Shown here piece by piece: positions 53,422 to 63,110 of a stretch of 64,000 bases of DNA. This DNA is from Flavobacteriales bacterium (GTDB lineage: Bacteria > Bacteroidota > Bacteroidia > Flavobacteriales_F > PHOS-HE28). The notes beneath the pieces are model-generated. The model did no database searches, was not told the DNA's origin, and was given only the letters and a program-made list of their open reading frames with translations. Positions within the stretch are counted from its first letter, which is position 1; each line of letters opens with the position of its first letter. The translations under genes and the position numbers were made by a program. The stretch spans positions 1,404,245 through 1,468,244 of the forward strand of contig JAMLHB010000001.1 in assembly GCA_023957375.1 (NCBI GenBank), written 5' to 3'.

Positions 53422-56400
53422 TCAGAATTCCACTTTTTCCATTTTCCGCACCAGCACGTGGGTGTCGCGGTTGGCGCCCACGGGGCCCCAGTAGTTGAAG
53501 TGGAAGCTGAACTGGCCGTAGCCGCCCACCATCAGGCTGGGCTTGAGGTGCACGCGGGTGAAGCTGTTGTGGCCCCCGGCCCTGCGGCCGCCGCGTTCCT
53601 GGCTCTTGGGCACGGTGTAGGTGCGCTCCGGCGAGTGGTACACGATGCACACACCGCGCGGGATGCGCGAGCTGACGCAGGCCCGGGTGCAGTACACGCC
53701 GTGGTCGTTGTACACCTCCACCCAGTCGTTGTCCTTGATGCCCAGGTCGGCGGCGTCCTTCTCGCTCATCCAGCAGGGTTCCATGCCGCGGCTCAGGGTG
53801 AGCATGCGCAGGGTGTCGCCGTAGGTGCTGTGGATGTGCCACTTGCCGTGGGGCGTAAGGCAGTTGAGCATGCGGGCCTTGCCGTCGTTCACGGTCATGC
53901 GGATGTCACCATAGACCTGCGGCAGTGGCGAGGGCTTGTAGGTGGGCAGGTGCTCGCCGAACATGATGTAACCGTCGTGGTCCATGTAGATGTGCTGGCG
54001 GCCGGTGAGCGTGCGCCAAGGAACCAAGCGGTCCACCTGGAAGGTGTAGGCGGCGTAGGCGCGCCCGTCGTTCATCAGGCCGCTCCACACGGCGGAGGTG
54101 TTGTAGCGGTGCGGGCGCGTTTGCAGGTCCTTGTAGTCGATGTGCACGGCCTGCAGGCCTTCGGCCAGGTCGGCCAGCACCAGCCCGGTCTTCTTCTCCA
54201 GGAACTGGTAGCCGCGCATGTTGAGCTTGCCGTTGGTGAGCGTGCTCAGCTTCAGCACCGCGTCGCAGGCTTCCACATCCTCGCGCAGCGACGGGTATTC
54301 CTTGCCGTTCACCACCTGCACGTGGCTTTTCTTCTCCAGCATCTCCTCATACACGTCGGCGCAGTCGTACTTCACGCCGTGCGCGCCCAGGCCCTGCTTG
54401 GCCACGCCTTCGCCCAGGGTGATGTACTTGTTGTAGATCTGCGTGTAGTCGCGGTCCAGCACCACGATCTTGTGCATGGTCTTGCCGGGGATGGGCTCAC
54501 ACTCGCCCTTGCTCCAGTCCTGCAGTTTGGGCTGGGTGATCTCGTCGGGGCTGTCGTGCGAAAGGGCCACGTTCACGATGTCCGTCACCGGCGTGGGGAA
54601 ATGGACCTGGGCCAGTTCGCTCACCTTCTTGGCGATGGCCTGGAAGATCTGCCAGTCGGTCTTGGCTTCCCACACCGGCGGGATGGCTTCGCTCAGCGGA
54701 TGGATGAACGAGTGCATGTCCGTGCTGTTGAGGTCGGCCTTTTCGTACCACGAGGCCGTGGGCAGCACGATGTCGGAGTACAGCGCCGAGGTGTCCATGC
54801 GGAAGTTGATGTCCACCACCAGGTCCATCTTGCCGCTGGGCGACTTCTCGCGGTACTTGATGTCGGTGACATATTCACCGGCCACCTCGTTGGCGATGTC
54901 GTTGTGGTGCGTGCCGAGGTAGTGGTTCAGCATGTACTCGTGGCCCTTGGCCGAGCTCATCAGGGCGTTGCCGCGCCAGATGAACCAGTTGCGCGGGAAG
55001 TTGATGGGGTCGTCCGGGTCGGCCACGGAGTACTCCAGTTCCTTGTTCTTGAGCTGGCGCACCACGTAGTCGCGGATGTCCGCTTCGGTCTGCGCCCCTT
55101 CCTTGCGGGCGTCGCGCGCGATGTCCAAGTTGCTCTTGTTGTACTGCGGAAAGAAGGGCATCCAGCCGTTGCGCACGGACATGAGTACCCAATCCGCGGA
55201 ATGTTTGCGCGCCAGCGGCACGGCATCGTTCGGCACGCTGTTGTAATCCGCCTGGTTGTTGTCGTAGCGCCACTGGCTGCTGTTGATGTAATGCCAGATG
55301 GGGGCCTGCTGCAGGCGCGGCACGGTGCCGTGGTCCTTGCCGCTCATGATGGTGCCCCAGCTGTCCACCGGCGCCAGCTTCTCCTGGCCCACGTAGTGGT
55401 TCATGCCGCCGCCGTTGCGGCCGTTGCAGCCGGTGAGCATCTGCGCCATGATGGCGGCGCGGTACATCAGGTTGCCGTGGAACCAGTGGTTGATGGCCGC
55501 GCCCACGATCACCATGCAGCGGCCCTTGGTGGCCTCGGCGGTGCCGGCCCATTCGCGGGCGAACTTGATGGCCGTGGTGCGGCCGATGCCCGTGAAGATC
55601 TCCTGCCAGGCCGGGGTGTAGGCGGCGTTCTTGTCGTCGTAGTTGGCGGGGTACTCCCCTTCCAGGCCGCGGCCCACGCCGTACTGGCCCATGGTGATGT
55701 CGTAGATGGTGGCCACGGGCACGCGCTCGCCGTCCACCGTGGTGATGTAGCGCACGGGCACGCCGCGCTTGGCCAGGTGCTGGTGGCCGTAGTCCAGGAA
55801 TTCCACTTGCAGCACCTCGTCGCGCTTTTGCAGGAAGGTAAGCTCCGGGTCGTAGCCGCGGTGGTCGGTGCCGTTCTCGTACTTCAGGTTCCAGTTGCCG
55901 GGCTGTTCATCCCAGCGGAAGCCCATGGTGCCCTTGGGCGTCACTAAGCCGCCGGTGGCGGAATCGTACATGAGGAACTTCCAATCGCCGTTGGTGACGT
56001 CCTTGTATTCGTGGACCTCCTTGGCGCGCATCAGTTTGCCCGGCGCGTAGTGGTCGCCTTTTTTGTCCAGGCGCACCAGGAAGGGTGAATCCGTGTAGCG
56101 CTTCACGTAGTCCATGAAGTAGGGCGTCTGCTTGTCGGCGTGCCATTCCTTGAGGATCACATGGGTGACGGCCATCCAGAAGGCGCCGTCGGAGCCGGCG
56201 TGCGCGGGGATCCACTGGTCGGCGTGCTTGGCCACCATGCTGAAGTCGGGCGACATCACCACGGTCTTCGAGCCGTTGTGCCGTGCTTCGCTGAAGAAGT
56301 GGATGTCGGGCGTGCGCGTCATGCCCAGGTTGGCACCCATGCTCACGATGAACTTGGAGTTGTACCAGTCGGCACTCTCGCACACGTCGGTCTGCTCGCC

Positions 56401-57048
56401 CCAAACTTCCGGGAAGGCGCAAGGCAGGTCGCAGTACCAATCATAGAAGCTCAGGTTCACGCCACCCATCAACTGCAGGTAGCGCGCGCCGGAGGCGTAG
56501 CTCAGCATGCTCATGGCCGGGATGGGCGAGAAGCCGATGATGCGGTCCGGACCGTACTTCTTCACGGTGTACAGGTTGGCGGCGGAGATCAGCTCCAGCA
56601 CCTCGTCCCAATGCACGCGCCGGAAGCCGCCCTTGCCGCGCGCCCACTGGTAGCGGCTGCGCTTCTCGGGGTTGTTCTGGAGGTTCTCCCAAGCTTTCAC
56701 CGGATCGCCGCCCGCCTTTTGCTTCTCCTCGCGGAAGAGGTCCAGCAGGGCGCCGCGCATCAACGGATACTTCACGCGGATCGGGCTGTACAGGTACCAG
56801 GAATAGGAGATGCCCCGCTGGCAGCCCCGGGGCTCATACGGCGGCAGGCCCTCCTCCAGCAGCGGATAGTCCAGCGCCTGCATTTCCCACACCACGATGC
56901 CGTCCTTCACGTGGATGTTCCACGAGCAGCCGCCCGTGCAGTTCACGCCGTGGGTGCTGCGCACCACTTTGTCGTACTGCCAGCGGTTGCGGTAGAACTC
57001 CTCCCACTTCCGGGTCTTGGGTGAAATGATGTCCTCGATCCAGCTCAT
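53422..57048 (-). CDS. narG: respiratory nitrate reductase alpha subunit (NarG)
   Basis: A 1208-residue molybdopterin oxidoreductase. [19 protein letters not shown] (about 33-51) is the FS0 cluster with His as first ligand; [19 protein letters not shown] (about 214-232) contains the Mo-ligating Asp, and [20 protein letters not shown] follows. The length matches E. coli NarG (1247), and there is no cleaved TAT signal, so the subunit is cytoplasmic and membrane-bound through NarI. It reduces nitrate to nitrite. It is second in the cytochrome c-narGHJI transcript. Confidence 0.97.
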   Translation of the reverse strand: MSWIEDIISPKTRKWEEFYRNRWQYDKVVRSTHGVNCTGGCSWNIHVKDGIVVWEMQALDYPLLEEGLPPYEPRGCQRGISYSWYLYSPIRVKYPLMRGALLDLFREEKQKAGGDPVKAWENLQNNPEKRSRYQWARGKGGFRRVHWDEVLELISAANLYTVKKYGPDRIIGFSPIPAMSMLSYASGARYLQLMGGVNLSFYDWYCDLPCAFPEVWGEQTDVCESADWYNSKFIVSMGANLGMTRTPDIHFFSEARHNGSKTVVMSPDFSMVAKHADQWIPAHAGSDGAFWMAVTHVILKEWHADKQTPYFMDYVKRYTDSPFLVRLDKKGDHYAPGKLMRAKEVHEYKDVTNGDWKFLMYDSATGGLVTPKGTMGFRWDEQPGNWNLKYENGTDHRGYDPELTFLQKRDEVLQVEFLDYGHQHLAKRGVPVRYITTVDGERVPVATIYDITMGQYGVGRGLEGEYPANYDDKNAAYTPAWQEIFTGIGRTTAIKFAREWAGTAEATKGRCMVIVGAAINHWFHGNLMYRAAIMAQMLTGCNGRNGGGMNHYVGQEKLAPVDSWGTIMSGKDHGTVPRLQQAPIWHYINSSQWRYDNNQADYNSVPNDAVPLARKHSADWVLMSVRNGWMPFFPQYNKSNLDIARDARKEGAQTEADIRDYVVRQLKNKELEYSVADPDDPINFPRNWFIWRGNALMSSAKGHEYMLNHYLGTHHNDIANEVAGEYVTDIKYREKSPSGKMDLVVDINFRMDTSALYSDIVLPTASWYEKADLNSTDMHSFIHPLSEAIPPVWEAKTDWQIFQAIAKKVSELAQVHFPTPVTDIVNVALSHDSPDEITQPKLQDWSKGECEPIPGKTMHKIVVLDRDYTQIYNKYITLGEGVAKQGLGAHGVKYDCADVYEEMLEKKSHVQVVNGKEYPSLREDVEACDAVLKLSTLTNGKLNMRGYQFLEKKTGLVLADLAEGLQAVHIDYKDLQTRPHRYNTSAVWSGLMNDGRAYAAYTFQVDRLVPWRTLTGRQHIYMDHDGYIMFGEHLPTYKPSPLPQVYGDIRMTVNDGKARMLNCLTPHGKWHIHSTYGDTLRMLTLSRGMEPCWMSEKDAADLGIKDNDWVEVYNDHGVYCTRACVSSRIPRGVCIVYHSPERTYTVPKSQERGGRRAGGHNSFTRVHLKPSLMVGGYGQFSFHFNYWGPVGANRDTHVLVRKMEKVEF

Positions 57049-57087
57049 GGCTTTGCTTGTTAGGTGTTCCCTGGTCTCCGTTCTGGT

Positions 57088-57951
57088 TCAAATGGTGCGC
57101 AGTTGGCGCGCGTCGATCTCGTACCGCACGGACTTACGCAGGCGGCGGGCCCATACCAGCGCCACCCCGAGCAGGATGACCACCAGGCCAATGAAGCCCC
57201 AGCCCAACATGGCGTTCTTGCCACCCGCTTCCGCAGTTGCGGTGTTCTTGTCCGCATGCACCAGGAAGGCGGTGAGCGCATGGATCTCTTTCTCCGAGAG
57301 TGCCGTGGGGCCATTGTAGGCGGCGGCCATCGCCGGGAACGGCGGGGCGCCCAGGATGCCCACGATGCCCTGATCACCGATGCGGCCCGCCACATGCGTA
57401 AGGTCCTTGGCCAAAAGGCCGCCGGGGATCATTCCGGCATCCGAAACATGGTGGCAGGAAACGCAGGAAGGCCCGCCACCGGAGGTGCGGTGCTGGAACA
57501 AGGCGCGGCCTTGTTCCACGTCGGCCTCGGTAAAGACCATGGGTGCAGGAGGCGGTGGCGGTGGCGCTGCACTTGCCGAGGCTGCTGGTTTGCCGAAGCC
57601 GCCCAAGTAGCCCAGCACGGCCGTCAGCTCCGCGTCGGTCAGCGGGAAGTCGGGCATCGGGGTCTTGTTGAATTCCTCGAACAAGGCCACGGCCGCCGGA
57701 TCGCCGGACTTGATCACGCTCTGGGAGCTCCGGATGAATTTGCGCAACCATTCATCGGACTGCTTTTCGGTGACACCGGTGAGGTCGGGCCCCACGAGCC
57801 GCTTGCCGATCATGTGGCACGCGGTGCAGTTCTGCTTGAAGATCGCCGCACCGTCCTGTGCCATGGTTCCGGATGCGGTCAGCAGGGTGATGGCCCCCGC
57901 GATGTACAGCGTTTTTGCGTTCCTCATTCCTGCAAGTTTGATGGCTTTCAT
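57088..57951 (-). CDS. dihaem cytochrome c with C-terminal membrane anchor
   Basis: A 287-residue exported protein: a signal peptide (residues about 1-32, or from ATG 57927), a cytochrome c domain with CTACH (about 42-46), a Pro/Ala linker (SASAAPPPPPPAP, about 124-137), a second with CVSCH (about 160-165) and a C-terminal helix (about 245-268). It heads the nar operon, 39 bp before narG, comparable to NarC-type cytochromes. A role as additional electron outlet or in coupling to periplasmic nitrite/N2O reduction is inferred. The Crp/Fnr-like site at 58044 lies upstream. Confidence 0.88.
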   Translation of the reverse strand: MKAIKLAGMRNAKTLYIAGAITLLTASGTMAQDGAAIFKQNCTACHMIGKRLVGPDLTGVTEKQSDEWLRKFIRSSQSVIKSGDPAAVALFEEFNKTPMPDFPLTDAELTAVLGYLGGFGKPAASASAAPPPPPPAPMVFTEADVEQGRALFQHRTSGGGPSCVSCHHVSDAGMIPGGLLAKDLTHVAGRIGDQGIVGILGAPPFPAMAAAYNGPTALSEKEIHALTAFLVHADKNTATAEAGGKNAMLGWGFIGLVVILLGVALVWARRLRKSVRYEIDARQLRTI

Positions 57952-58013
57952 CCCAGCGCGGCTGTCGGATCGGCAATCCCATCAGGTTATGTGACCTCCT
58001 CCCCAGCCGACGG

Positions 58014-58055
58014 CAATACTATGCTTTGCCGTCTACTATTTTATGATTTAGATCA
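58014..58055 (-). promoter_or_regulatory. Crp/Fnr-like operator and -7 box of the cytochrome c-nar operon
   Basis: TGATTTAGATCA (58044-58055), read as TGATCTAAATCA on the minus strand, is a TGAT-N4-ATCA dyad. TAGTATTG (58021-58014) is a good -7 box, which puts the dyad at about -42, the class II activator position. The rest of 57952-58377 shows a charged, AT-richer intergenic stretch with no other clear element besides the 58341 box. Confidence 0.55.
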
Positions 58056-58340
58056 CTTTATACCAATTCTAAACTATGACACTATGCTTCTTCTCCGGCT
58101 CCCCGTCCCCAACGCCGGATTTGCCGCTCCCGGTCAACCGTTGATGGCCGAGTCGCACATCTCCGGGTCCACAAGGTCCATCACTGCATGGATTACTCAG
58201 ACGGTGATGAAGAAGTGGTGTCGAGGTAGTTCTTGCGTTGAAGGGTGAAAGAGTGCAAGCGTGCGAGGGACGCGGTTTTCGCCTTCGCACCCTTTCACTC
58301 TCCGGCAAATGCACCGACCGGATCCTCGGCACCGCCTCAG

Positions 58341-58348
58341 TAACTTTG
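58341..58348 (+). promoter_or_regulatory. -7 box upstream of the MORN-repeat gene
   Basis: TAACTTTG matches TAnnTTTG, 29 bp before ATG 58378. No TTG is found at the usual -33 distance. Confidence 0.4.
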
Positions 58349-58377
58349 GTCCGGCACCATGCGATGTGCGCTGAACC

Positions 58378-58779
58378 ATGTCCGCCTTCCACTATAACAG
58401 TCGGCACAAGATGGTCACCTTGGCCTTGGTGATCGTTGCCGCCGCCCTCGGTTTTTATCTGAACCAGCGGGAGCAGCCCACCTTCGACAATGGGCAGGTA
58501 AAACGCACCGGAAGCATGGTGGACGGGCGAAACCACGGGCGATGGACCTGGTACTACCCCAACGGCCGCAAGAAGATGGAAGGTGATTTTCAAGGAGGCA
58601 AACGCACGGGCCGCTGGGTCACGTTCGCGGACAACGGCGACACGCTCACGGTGTCCATGTACCGCAATGACAAGCTAAACGGTCCGCACACGGAATACGG
58701 ACCCGGCGGACATCCGGCACGTGTGGTCACCTATGTGGACGATCGGCCCGCCACGACCTCGGGCACCTCTTCCCGGTAA
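58378..58779 (+). CDS. membrane-anchored MORN-repeat protein
   Basis: A 133-residue protein with an N-terminal membrane helix (about 12-28) and MORN-type repeats: DGRNHGRWTWYYPNGRKKME, GDFQGGKRTGRWVTFADNGD and YRNDKLNGPHTEYGPGGH. MORN repeats of this YwqK-like kind occur in many Bacteroidota surface or antitoxin-like proteins with unknown partners. It is encoded between the divergent nar operon and narK. A function in nitrate respiration is not implied. Confidence 0.72.
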   Translation: MSAFHYNSRHKMVTLALVIVAAALGFYLNQREQPTFDNGQVKRTGSMVDGRNHGRWTWYYPNGRKKMEGDFQGGKRTGRWVTFADNGDTLTVSMYRNDKLNGPHTEYGPGGHPARVVTYVDDRPATTSGTSSR

Positions 58780-58985
58780 GGTTCAAGCAACCGGCCCCTG
58801 CCGTTCCCATCCCGATGGTTCCAGCAATACCGTAGCGGGGTTGCTCCCCGGATCACTGGTACCATCAAGCCGGCACGTGCGGCGCAGCACCGATCCCCTT
58901 CCACCCAGGTTGTTCCTGCCTTGGGCCATCCGCAGTTCCCCCTTTCATTCAACACAATCAAGTTGTTCGTCTATTTTCTCTTTTA

Positions 58986-58997
58986 TGATTTTACTCA
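58986..58997 (+). promoter_or_regulatory. Crp/Fnr-like operator upstream of narK
   Basis: TGATTTTACTCA is a TGAT-N4-CTCA half-conserved dyad whose left flank TTATGATTT is identical to that of the nar-operon site. It lies 98 bp before the narK ATG. The rest of 58780-59094 is an untranslated AT-rich leader without an obvious exact -7 box. Confidence 0.45.
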
Positions 58998-59094
58998 TTT
59001 CTTGTATTGTCCTTTATCCGTCTTTTGGCCCAAGAACAGGGGCCCTCATACTGCCTGCCCCACCCAGCAATTCGTACCCACACTCCCCGCGCAT

Positions 59095-60597
59095 ATGGAA
59101 CAGGCCACCGGAACTTCCCACCGCATGCTGTTGCTGAGCGCCTTGGCGTTCACGGTCTGCATTGCCGCTTGGCTGATCAACGGCGTGCTGGTCACTTACC
59201 TCACCAACAACGGCCTCTTCAATTGGACCCCGGTGGAAACGGGCTGGTTGTTGGGCGTACCTGTGCTTGTGGGTTCGGTGATGCGCCTGCCGGTGGGCCT
59301 GCTCACCGATCGGTTCGGTGGCAAGTGGGTGATGATCGCCGTGCTGCTGTTCAGTGCAATCCCCTTGTTCCTTCTTTCCTGGGCGAACAGCTACGGGACC
59401 TTCTTAGGCCTGAGCTTCGCCTTCGGCCTGGCCGGAAGCACGTTTTCGGCAGGCGTGGCCTATGTGGTGCTGTGGTATCCCAAGGCAAAAAAGGGCACTG
59501 CCATGGGCATCTTCGCTGCGGGCAACGTGGGCGCCGCCCTCACCACTTTCTTCGCGCCCCGCCTGCTGGTGCAACTGACCAACGGCAACACGGACCTGGA
59601 GGGCTGGCGCACCCTGCCGCAACTGTACGCCGGGGTGTTGGTAGTGATGGCGGTCATCCTGCTGGTGTTCGCCAAGAACAAGGTGCCCGAAGCAGTGAAA
59701 ACCTTTGGCCAACGCATCAAGCCGTTGAAGGAAACAAGGGTGTGGCGGTTCGGCCTGTACTACTTCTTTGCCTACGGCAGCTTCGTGAGCCTCTCCCAAT
59801 GGTTGATCCCGTACTACGTGAACGTGTACACGCTCTCGATCGTGAGCGCGGGGATGATGACCACGGTGTTCAACCTGCCAGCCGGGCTGCTGCGCATCGT
59901 GGGTGGCATCCTGTCGGACAAGTTCGGCGCGCGCATCGTGCTTTACTGGATGTTCGGCGTGTGCTTAGTGGGCCTGTTGTTCCTGTTGCCGCCGCGTGTG
60001 GAGCTTCAAACGCCCGGCAGGGGTATCCTCGCCTCCCGGTCGGGCATGGTGGAATCCATCACCGAGCGCGAGATCCTGGTGGTCGACGAGGCTGATCCAC
60101 AAGCCCGCATTTCCTACGCCCTGACGACCAATGAGCAGATGGACATCCGCTTCGGGCTCCATCATGATGATGAGGGATTCATGCCGATGCCCACCACTTC
60201 GGTGAAGCAACTGCCCCAGGTGCGTGTGGGTGATCGTGTGGCCAAGGGCGAACTGCTGGCCAAGGGTACCACGCACATCTACTTCCAAGCCAACCGGTGG
60301 ATCTTCACCGTGCTGGTCTTCCTCATCGGCGCCGCGATGGGCATTGGCGGTGCGGCAGTGTACAAGCACATCTCCACCTATTTCCCCGACGAGGTCGGCA
60401 CCGTTGGCGGCATCGTCGGCGTGGTGGGCGGCCTGGGCGGCTTCTTCGGCCCTATCCTCTTCGGTTACCTGCTGGATGCCACCGGGGTGTGGACCACCTG
60501 CTGGGCACTCCTGTTCGTGGTGGCCGCAGTGGCGCTGGTCTGGATGCGCATCACCGTGAACCGAATGGACCGTGCGTTAACGGGGCCCTCCACCTAA
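59095..60597 (+). CDS. narK: NarK-type nitrate/nitrite transporter with inserted soluble domain
   Basis: A 500-residue MFS transporter. The NarK nitrate signature GLAGSTFSAGVAYVVLWYP is near residues 105-123 and AAGNVGAALTTFFAP follows; the second signature GGIVGVVGGLGGFFGPILFG is near 440-459. An unusual soluble stretch of about 100 residues (about 303-402) separates membrane helices, with TPGRGILASRSGMVESITER and VRVGDRVAKGELLAKG, the latter resembling a lipoyl/biotinyl-like beta-turn. The transporter imports nitrate and/or exports nitrite. ATG 59095 is used; the upstream open frame crosses the operator. Confidence 0.9.
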   Translation: MEQATGTSHRMLLLSALAFTVCIAAWLINGVLVTYLTNNGLFNWTPVETGWLLGVPVLVGSVMRLPVGLLTDRFGGKWVMIAVLLFSAIPLFLLSWANSYGTFLGLSFAFGLAGSTFSAGVAYVVLWYPKAKKGTAMGIFAAGNVGAALTTFFAPRLLVQLTNGNTDLEGWRTLPQLYAGVLVVMAVILLVFAKNKVPEAVKTFGQRIKPLKETRVWRFGLYYFFAYGSFVSLSQWLIPYYVNVYTLSIVSAGMMTTVFNLPAGLLRIVGGILSDKFGARIVLYWMFGVCLVGLLFLLPPRVELQTPGRGILASRSGMVESITEREILVVDEADPQARISYALTTNEQMDIRFGLHHDDEGFMPMPTTSVKQLPQVRVGDRVAKGELLAKGTTHIYFQANRWIFTVLVFLIGAAMGIGGAAVYKHISTYFPDEVGTVGGIVGVVGGLGGFFGPILFGYLLDATGVWTTCWALLFVVAAVALVWMRITVNRMDRALTGPST

Positions 60598-60640
60598 CAA
60601 TGCCCGGCAAGTACATCCCCCTCGTAAAGCGCCACACCGG

Positions 60641-61681
60641 ATGAAGCAACGCCTGAAACACGCTGTCCGCGACCTGTCACCGGCCTATTTCGCCATGGTG
60701 ATGGCCACCGGGGTGGTGAGCAGCGCTGCCTTCTTCCTGGGCATGAAGGCGATCGCCTACGGCTTGTTCGTGGCCAATATTTTCTTCTATGCCGTGCTGT
60801 CCGTCTTGGCCGTGACCCGGCTGCTTTGGTTTCCGGGAAAGGTGCTGGAAGACCTGTTGGACCACCTCCGGGGCATGGGTTTCTTTACCGCACCCACGGC
60901 CACTGCGGTACTTGGTGCCCAATTCATCCTGCTTGAGGAGGAATACCCTGTGGCCATGGTGCTCTGGGTGATCGCCCTGCTGCTGTGGACGGTGGTCACC
61001 TACACCGTGTTCACCAACCTGACCATCAAGGGTGAAAAACCCGCCTTCTCCGATGGGATCAACGGAGCTTGGTTGTTGTCGGTGGTATCCACGCAGAGCT
61101 TGGCCGTGTTGAGCGCAAAACTCTCAATGCACTATCCGGAATTGCGGCTCATCCTCAACTTTTTCGGCTTCGCCATGTGGCTGTGGGGCGGCATGCTCTA
61201 CATCTGGATGATCTCCCTGATCTTCTACCGCTACAATTTCTTCAAGTTCAACCCCGGCGACCTCACCCCGCCCTACTGGATCAACATGGGGGCCATGGCC
61301 ATTTCCACGCTGGCCGGTTCGCTGCTGATCCTCAACACGCCGCACGCCCCCTTCCTGCTGTCCACACTTCCCTTCCTCAAGGGCTTCACCATCTTCTATT
61401 GGGTTACCGGTACCTGGTGGATCCCCATGCTCTTTATCCTGGCCATTTGGCGGCATGGCTACAAACGCTTCCCGCTCACCTATGATCCGCTCTATTGGGG
61501 AGCGGTGTTCCCCTTGGGCATGTACACCGCGGCCACCTTTGAGATGGCCCAGGCGATGGAGCTTGAATTCCTCTTGCCCATCCCCCGGGTGTTCATCTAC
61601 ATCGCCATGGCCGCATGGGCCGCCACGTTCTATGGGTTCCTGCGCTCACTGGTGCGCAACGTGCTGATGGGCCGGCATTGA
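60641..61681 (+). CDS. TDT/SLAC1-family transporter (tellurite-resistance/dicarboxylate type)
   Basis: A 346-residue protein with ten predicted membrane helices, in the TDT (TehA/SLAC1) family: PAYFAMVMATGVVSSAAFFLG at the N-terminus, PTATAVLGAQFILLEEEYP, and PLYWGAVFPLGMYTAATFEM near residue 290, all TehA-like. Family members conduct anions or dicarboxylates. Located 43 bp after narK and in the same direction, it may move nitrate or nitrite, but the substrate is unproven. Confidence 0.82.
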   Translation: MKQRLKHAVRDLSPAYFAMVMATGVVSSAAFFLGMKAIAYGLFVANIFFYAVLSVLAVTRLLWFPGKVLEDLLDHLRGMGFFTAPTATAVLGAQFILLEEEYPVAMVLWVIALLLWTVVTYTVFTNLTIKGEKPAFSDGINGAWLLSVVSTQSLAVLSAKLSMHYPELRLILNFFGFAMWLWGGMLYIWMISLIFYRYNFFKFNPGDLTPPYWINMGAMAISTLAGSLLILNTPHAPFLLSTLPFLKGFTIFYWVTGTWWIPMLFILAIWRHGYKRFPLTYDPLYWGAVFPLGMYTAATFEMAQAMELEFLLPIPRVFIYIAMAAWAATFYGFLRSLVRNVLMGRH

Positions 61682-61731
61682 CCCCCGCCCGTGCCCTATC
61701 ACGGCCTTGGGCGACGGCTACCGCCCTCCGA

Positions 61732-62211
61732 TCAAGGCAGTTCGAACCTTGTTTCCCAAGCGGTACCGGAGGCCAAGTTCTCCACCTTCACCAGCATGAA
61801 CTCATCCTTGCCCTCGCGCAGGATGGAGCGCGTACGCACGATGTTGCCACCCTCGCGGCCCTCCACGGCACCGCCTTCGATCCGGTCGCCAATGCGCGGA
61901 AGGAAGGGGAAGCGCAGGGTGAGCGCCTCGTCCTCGCTCCGCACCAACCGTATCGCTTCCTGAAAAATGACCTCCTCGAACTTGCCGAAGGCCACCTCTT
62001 CGTTCATCTCGTCCAACGCCTTGCTGTCCAGCTTGGACAGCCACTGCTTGAACGCGGCCAAGGCCACCTCCCTCAGGTCGTCGCGCAGGTAGGCGGGGAA
62101 GGGCGAGCGCACGTGGCCGTGGTCGGCGAACCAATAGGTAAAAGCTTGTTGGGCCATGCTGCTTTCGCGCAACTGGTCCATGGTAATGGTGCTGTTGTCG
62201 GGTCTCTTCAT
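61732..62211 (-). CDS. hypothetical protein
   Basis: A 159-residue soluble protein beginning at ATG 62211 (MKRPDNSTITMDQLRESSM). It has a helical N-terminal half (FPAYLRDDLREVALAAFKQW, LSKLDSKALDEMNEEVAFGKF) and a strand-rich C-terminal half ending WETRFELP. No family is recognised. It is 63 bp upstream of the SpoU methyltransferase stop on the same strand (next gene in the minus direction is upstream at 63033). Confidence 0.65.
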   Translation of the reverse strand: MKRPDNSTITMDQLRESSMAQQAFTYWFADHGHVRSPFPAYLRDDLREVALAAFKQWLSKLDSKALDEMNEEVAFGKFEEVIFQEAIRLVRSEDEALTLRFPFLPRIGDRIEGGAVEGREGGNIVRTRSILREGKDEFMLVKVENLASGTAWETRFELP

Positions 62212-62274
62212 ACGGAACGCCCGGCTGGGGCGGCACCAAAGTACAAGGCGTGCCTGCACACGGCCTGACGGATA

Positions 62275-63033
62275 TCAAGCACCTTGTCCCCGGCCACCGC
62301 CTTGCCGTGCGAATTCCATGCACAATGCAGCCGCAGCTGCCGCCACGTTCAACGATTCCGCCCCGCCGAAGGCCGGAATGGCGATGGAGCGGCCCGGGCC
62401 TTCACGCACTGTCTTGGACAGTCCGTGCGATTCACTGCCCAGCACCAGCACGGCCGGACGGGCAAGCTTCTCCTTGAACACATTGGCACCGGAGGCTTCG
62501 GCCTTGTACACATGGGCGCCGTGTTGGGCCACCTCCGCCAGTGCGGCGCCAAGATCACCGTATACCACGGGTACCCGAAAGATGGACCCCATGCTGGCTT
62601 GCACGCATTTGGGGTTCCACACCTCCACGCTTTCCGGCGAACACCACAATTGCGCGGCACCGAACCAATCGGCTATGCGCAACAAGGTGCCCATGTTCCC
62701 CGGGTCGGAAACGCCATCCACCGCCAGCAGGAAGGCCTCCCTCCCATGCGTTGCAGCCCGTACCGGCCGGGGTTTGCGCACCACGGCCACCACTTCGTTG
62801 CCCTGCTCAAAGGTGCCCATTCGCTCCAAGTCCTTGGCCGGCACCACCCGGGCACCGGGCAAGTTCATTTCACGGGCCACCGCCTCGGCGGCGAATAGCT
62901 CCGCCAATTCATGGCCGGAAGCCAGCAGCTCGGCGATCAGTTTGCGGCCCTGCACCAGGAACACCCCCTGCGCCTCACGCTCCTGGCGCCGGTGCAAGGC
63001 ACGCACCCGCTTGACGTGGGCCCCTCCGCTCAT
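62275..63033 (-). CDS. TrmH/SpoU-family RNA 2'-O-methyltransferase
   Basis: A 252-residue SPOUT methyltransferase. An N-terminal substrate-binding part (about 1-90, QGRKLIAELLASGHEL) precedes the trefoil-knot domain: VDGVSDPGNMGTLLRIADWF (motif 1), NPKCVQASMGSIFRVPV (motif 2, knot) and LVLGSESHGLS with PAFGGAESLNVAAAAAAL (motif 3). It methylates the ribose of a tRNA or rRNA base using SAM. It is divergent from tamL (77 bp between starts), a pairing often seen in Bacteroidota. Confidence 0.92.
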   Translation of the reverse strand: MSGGAHVKRVRALHRRQEREAQGVFLVQGRKLIAELLASGHELAELFAAEAVAREMNLPGARVVPAKDLERMGTFEQGNEVVAVVRKPRPVRAATHGREAFLLAVDGVSDPGNMGTLLRIADWFGAAQLWCSPESVEVWNPKCVQASMGSIFRVPVVYGDLGAALAEVAQHGAHVYKAEASGANVFKEKLARPAVLVLGSESHGLSKTVREGPGRSIAIPAFGGAESLNVAAAAAALCMEFARQGGGRGQGA

Positions 63034-63110
63034 TTGCCGAATATCTTCGCCCGCCGTGGCATGGTCTTTTCAAGGATGGCCGCGCAAAATAGCCCACCGG
63101 CAGCCTTCAC

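Noticed and set aside
53347-55947. 866-residue open frame on the plus strand opposite narG
   Set aside because: Low-complexity His/Val/Gly/Ala translation typical of the antisense of a GC-rich gene; narG on the other strand is unmistakable.
58069-58593. 174-residue minus-strand frame overlapping the MORN-repeat gene
   Set aside because: No domain features, and the plus-strand frame has regular MORN repeats and a membrane anchor.
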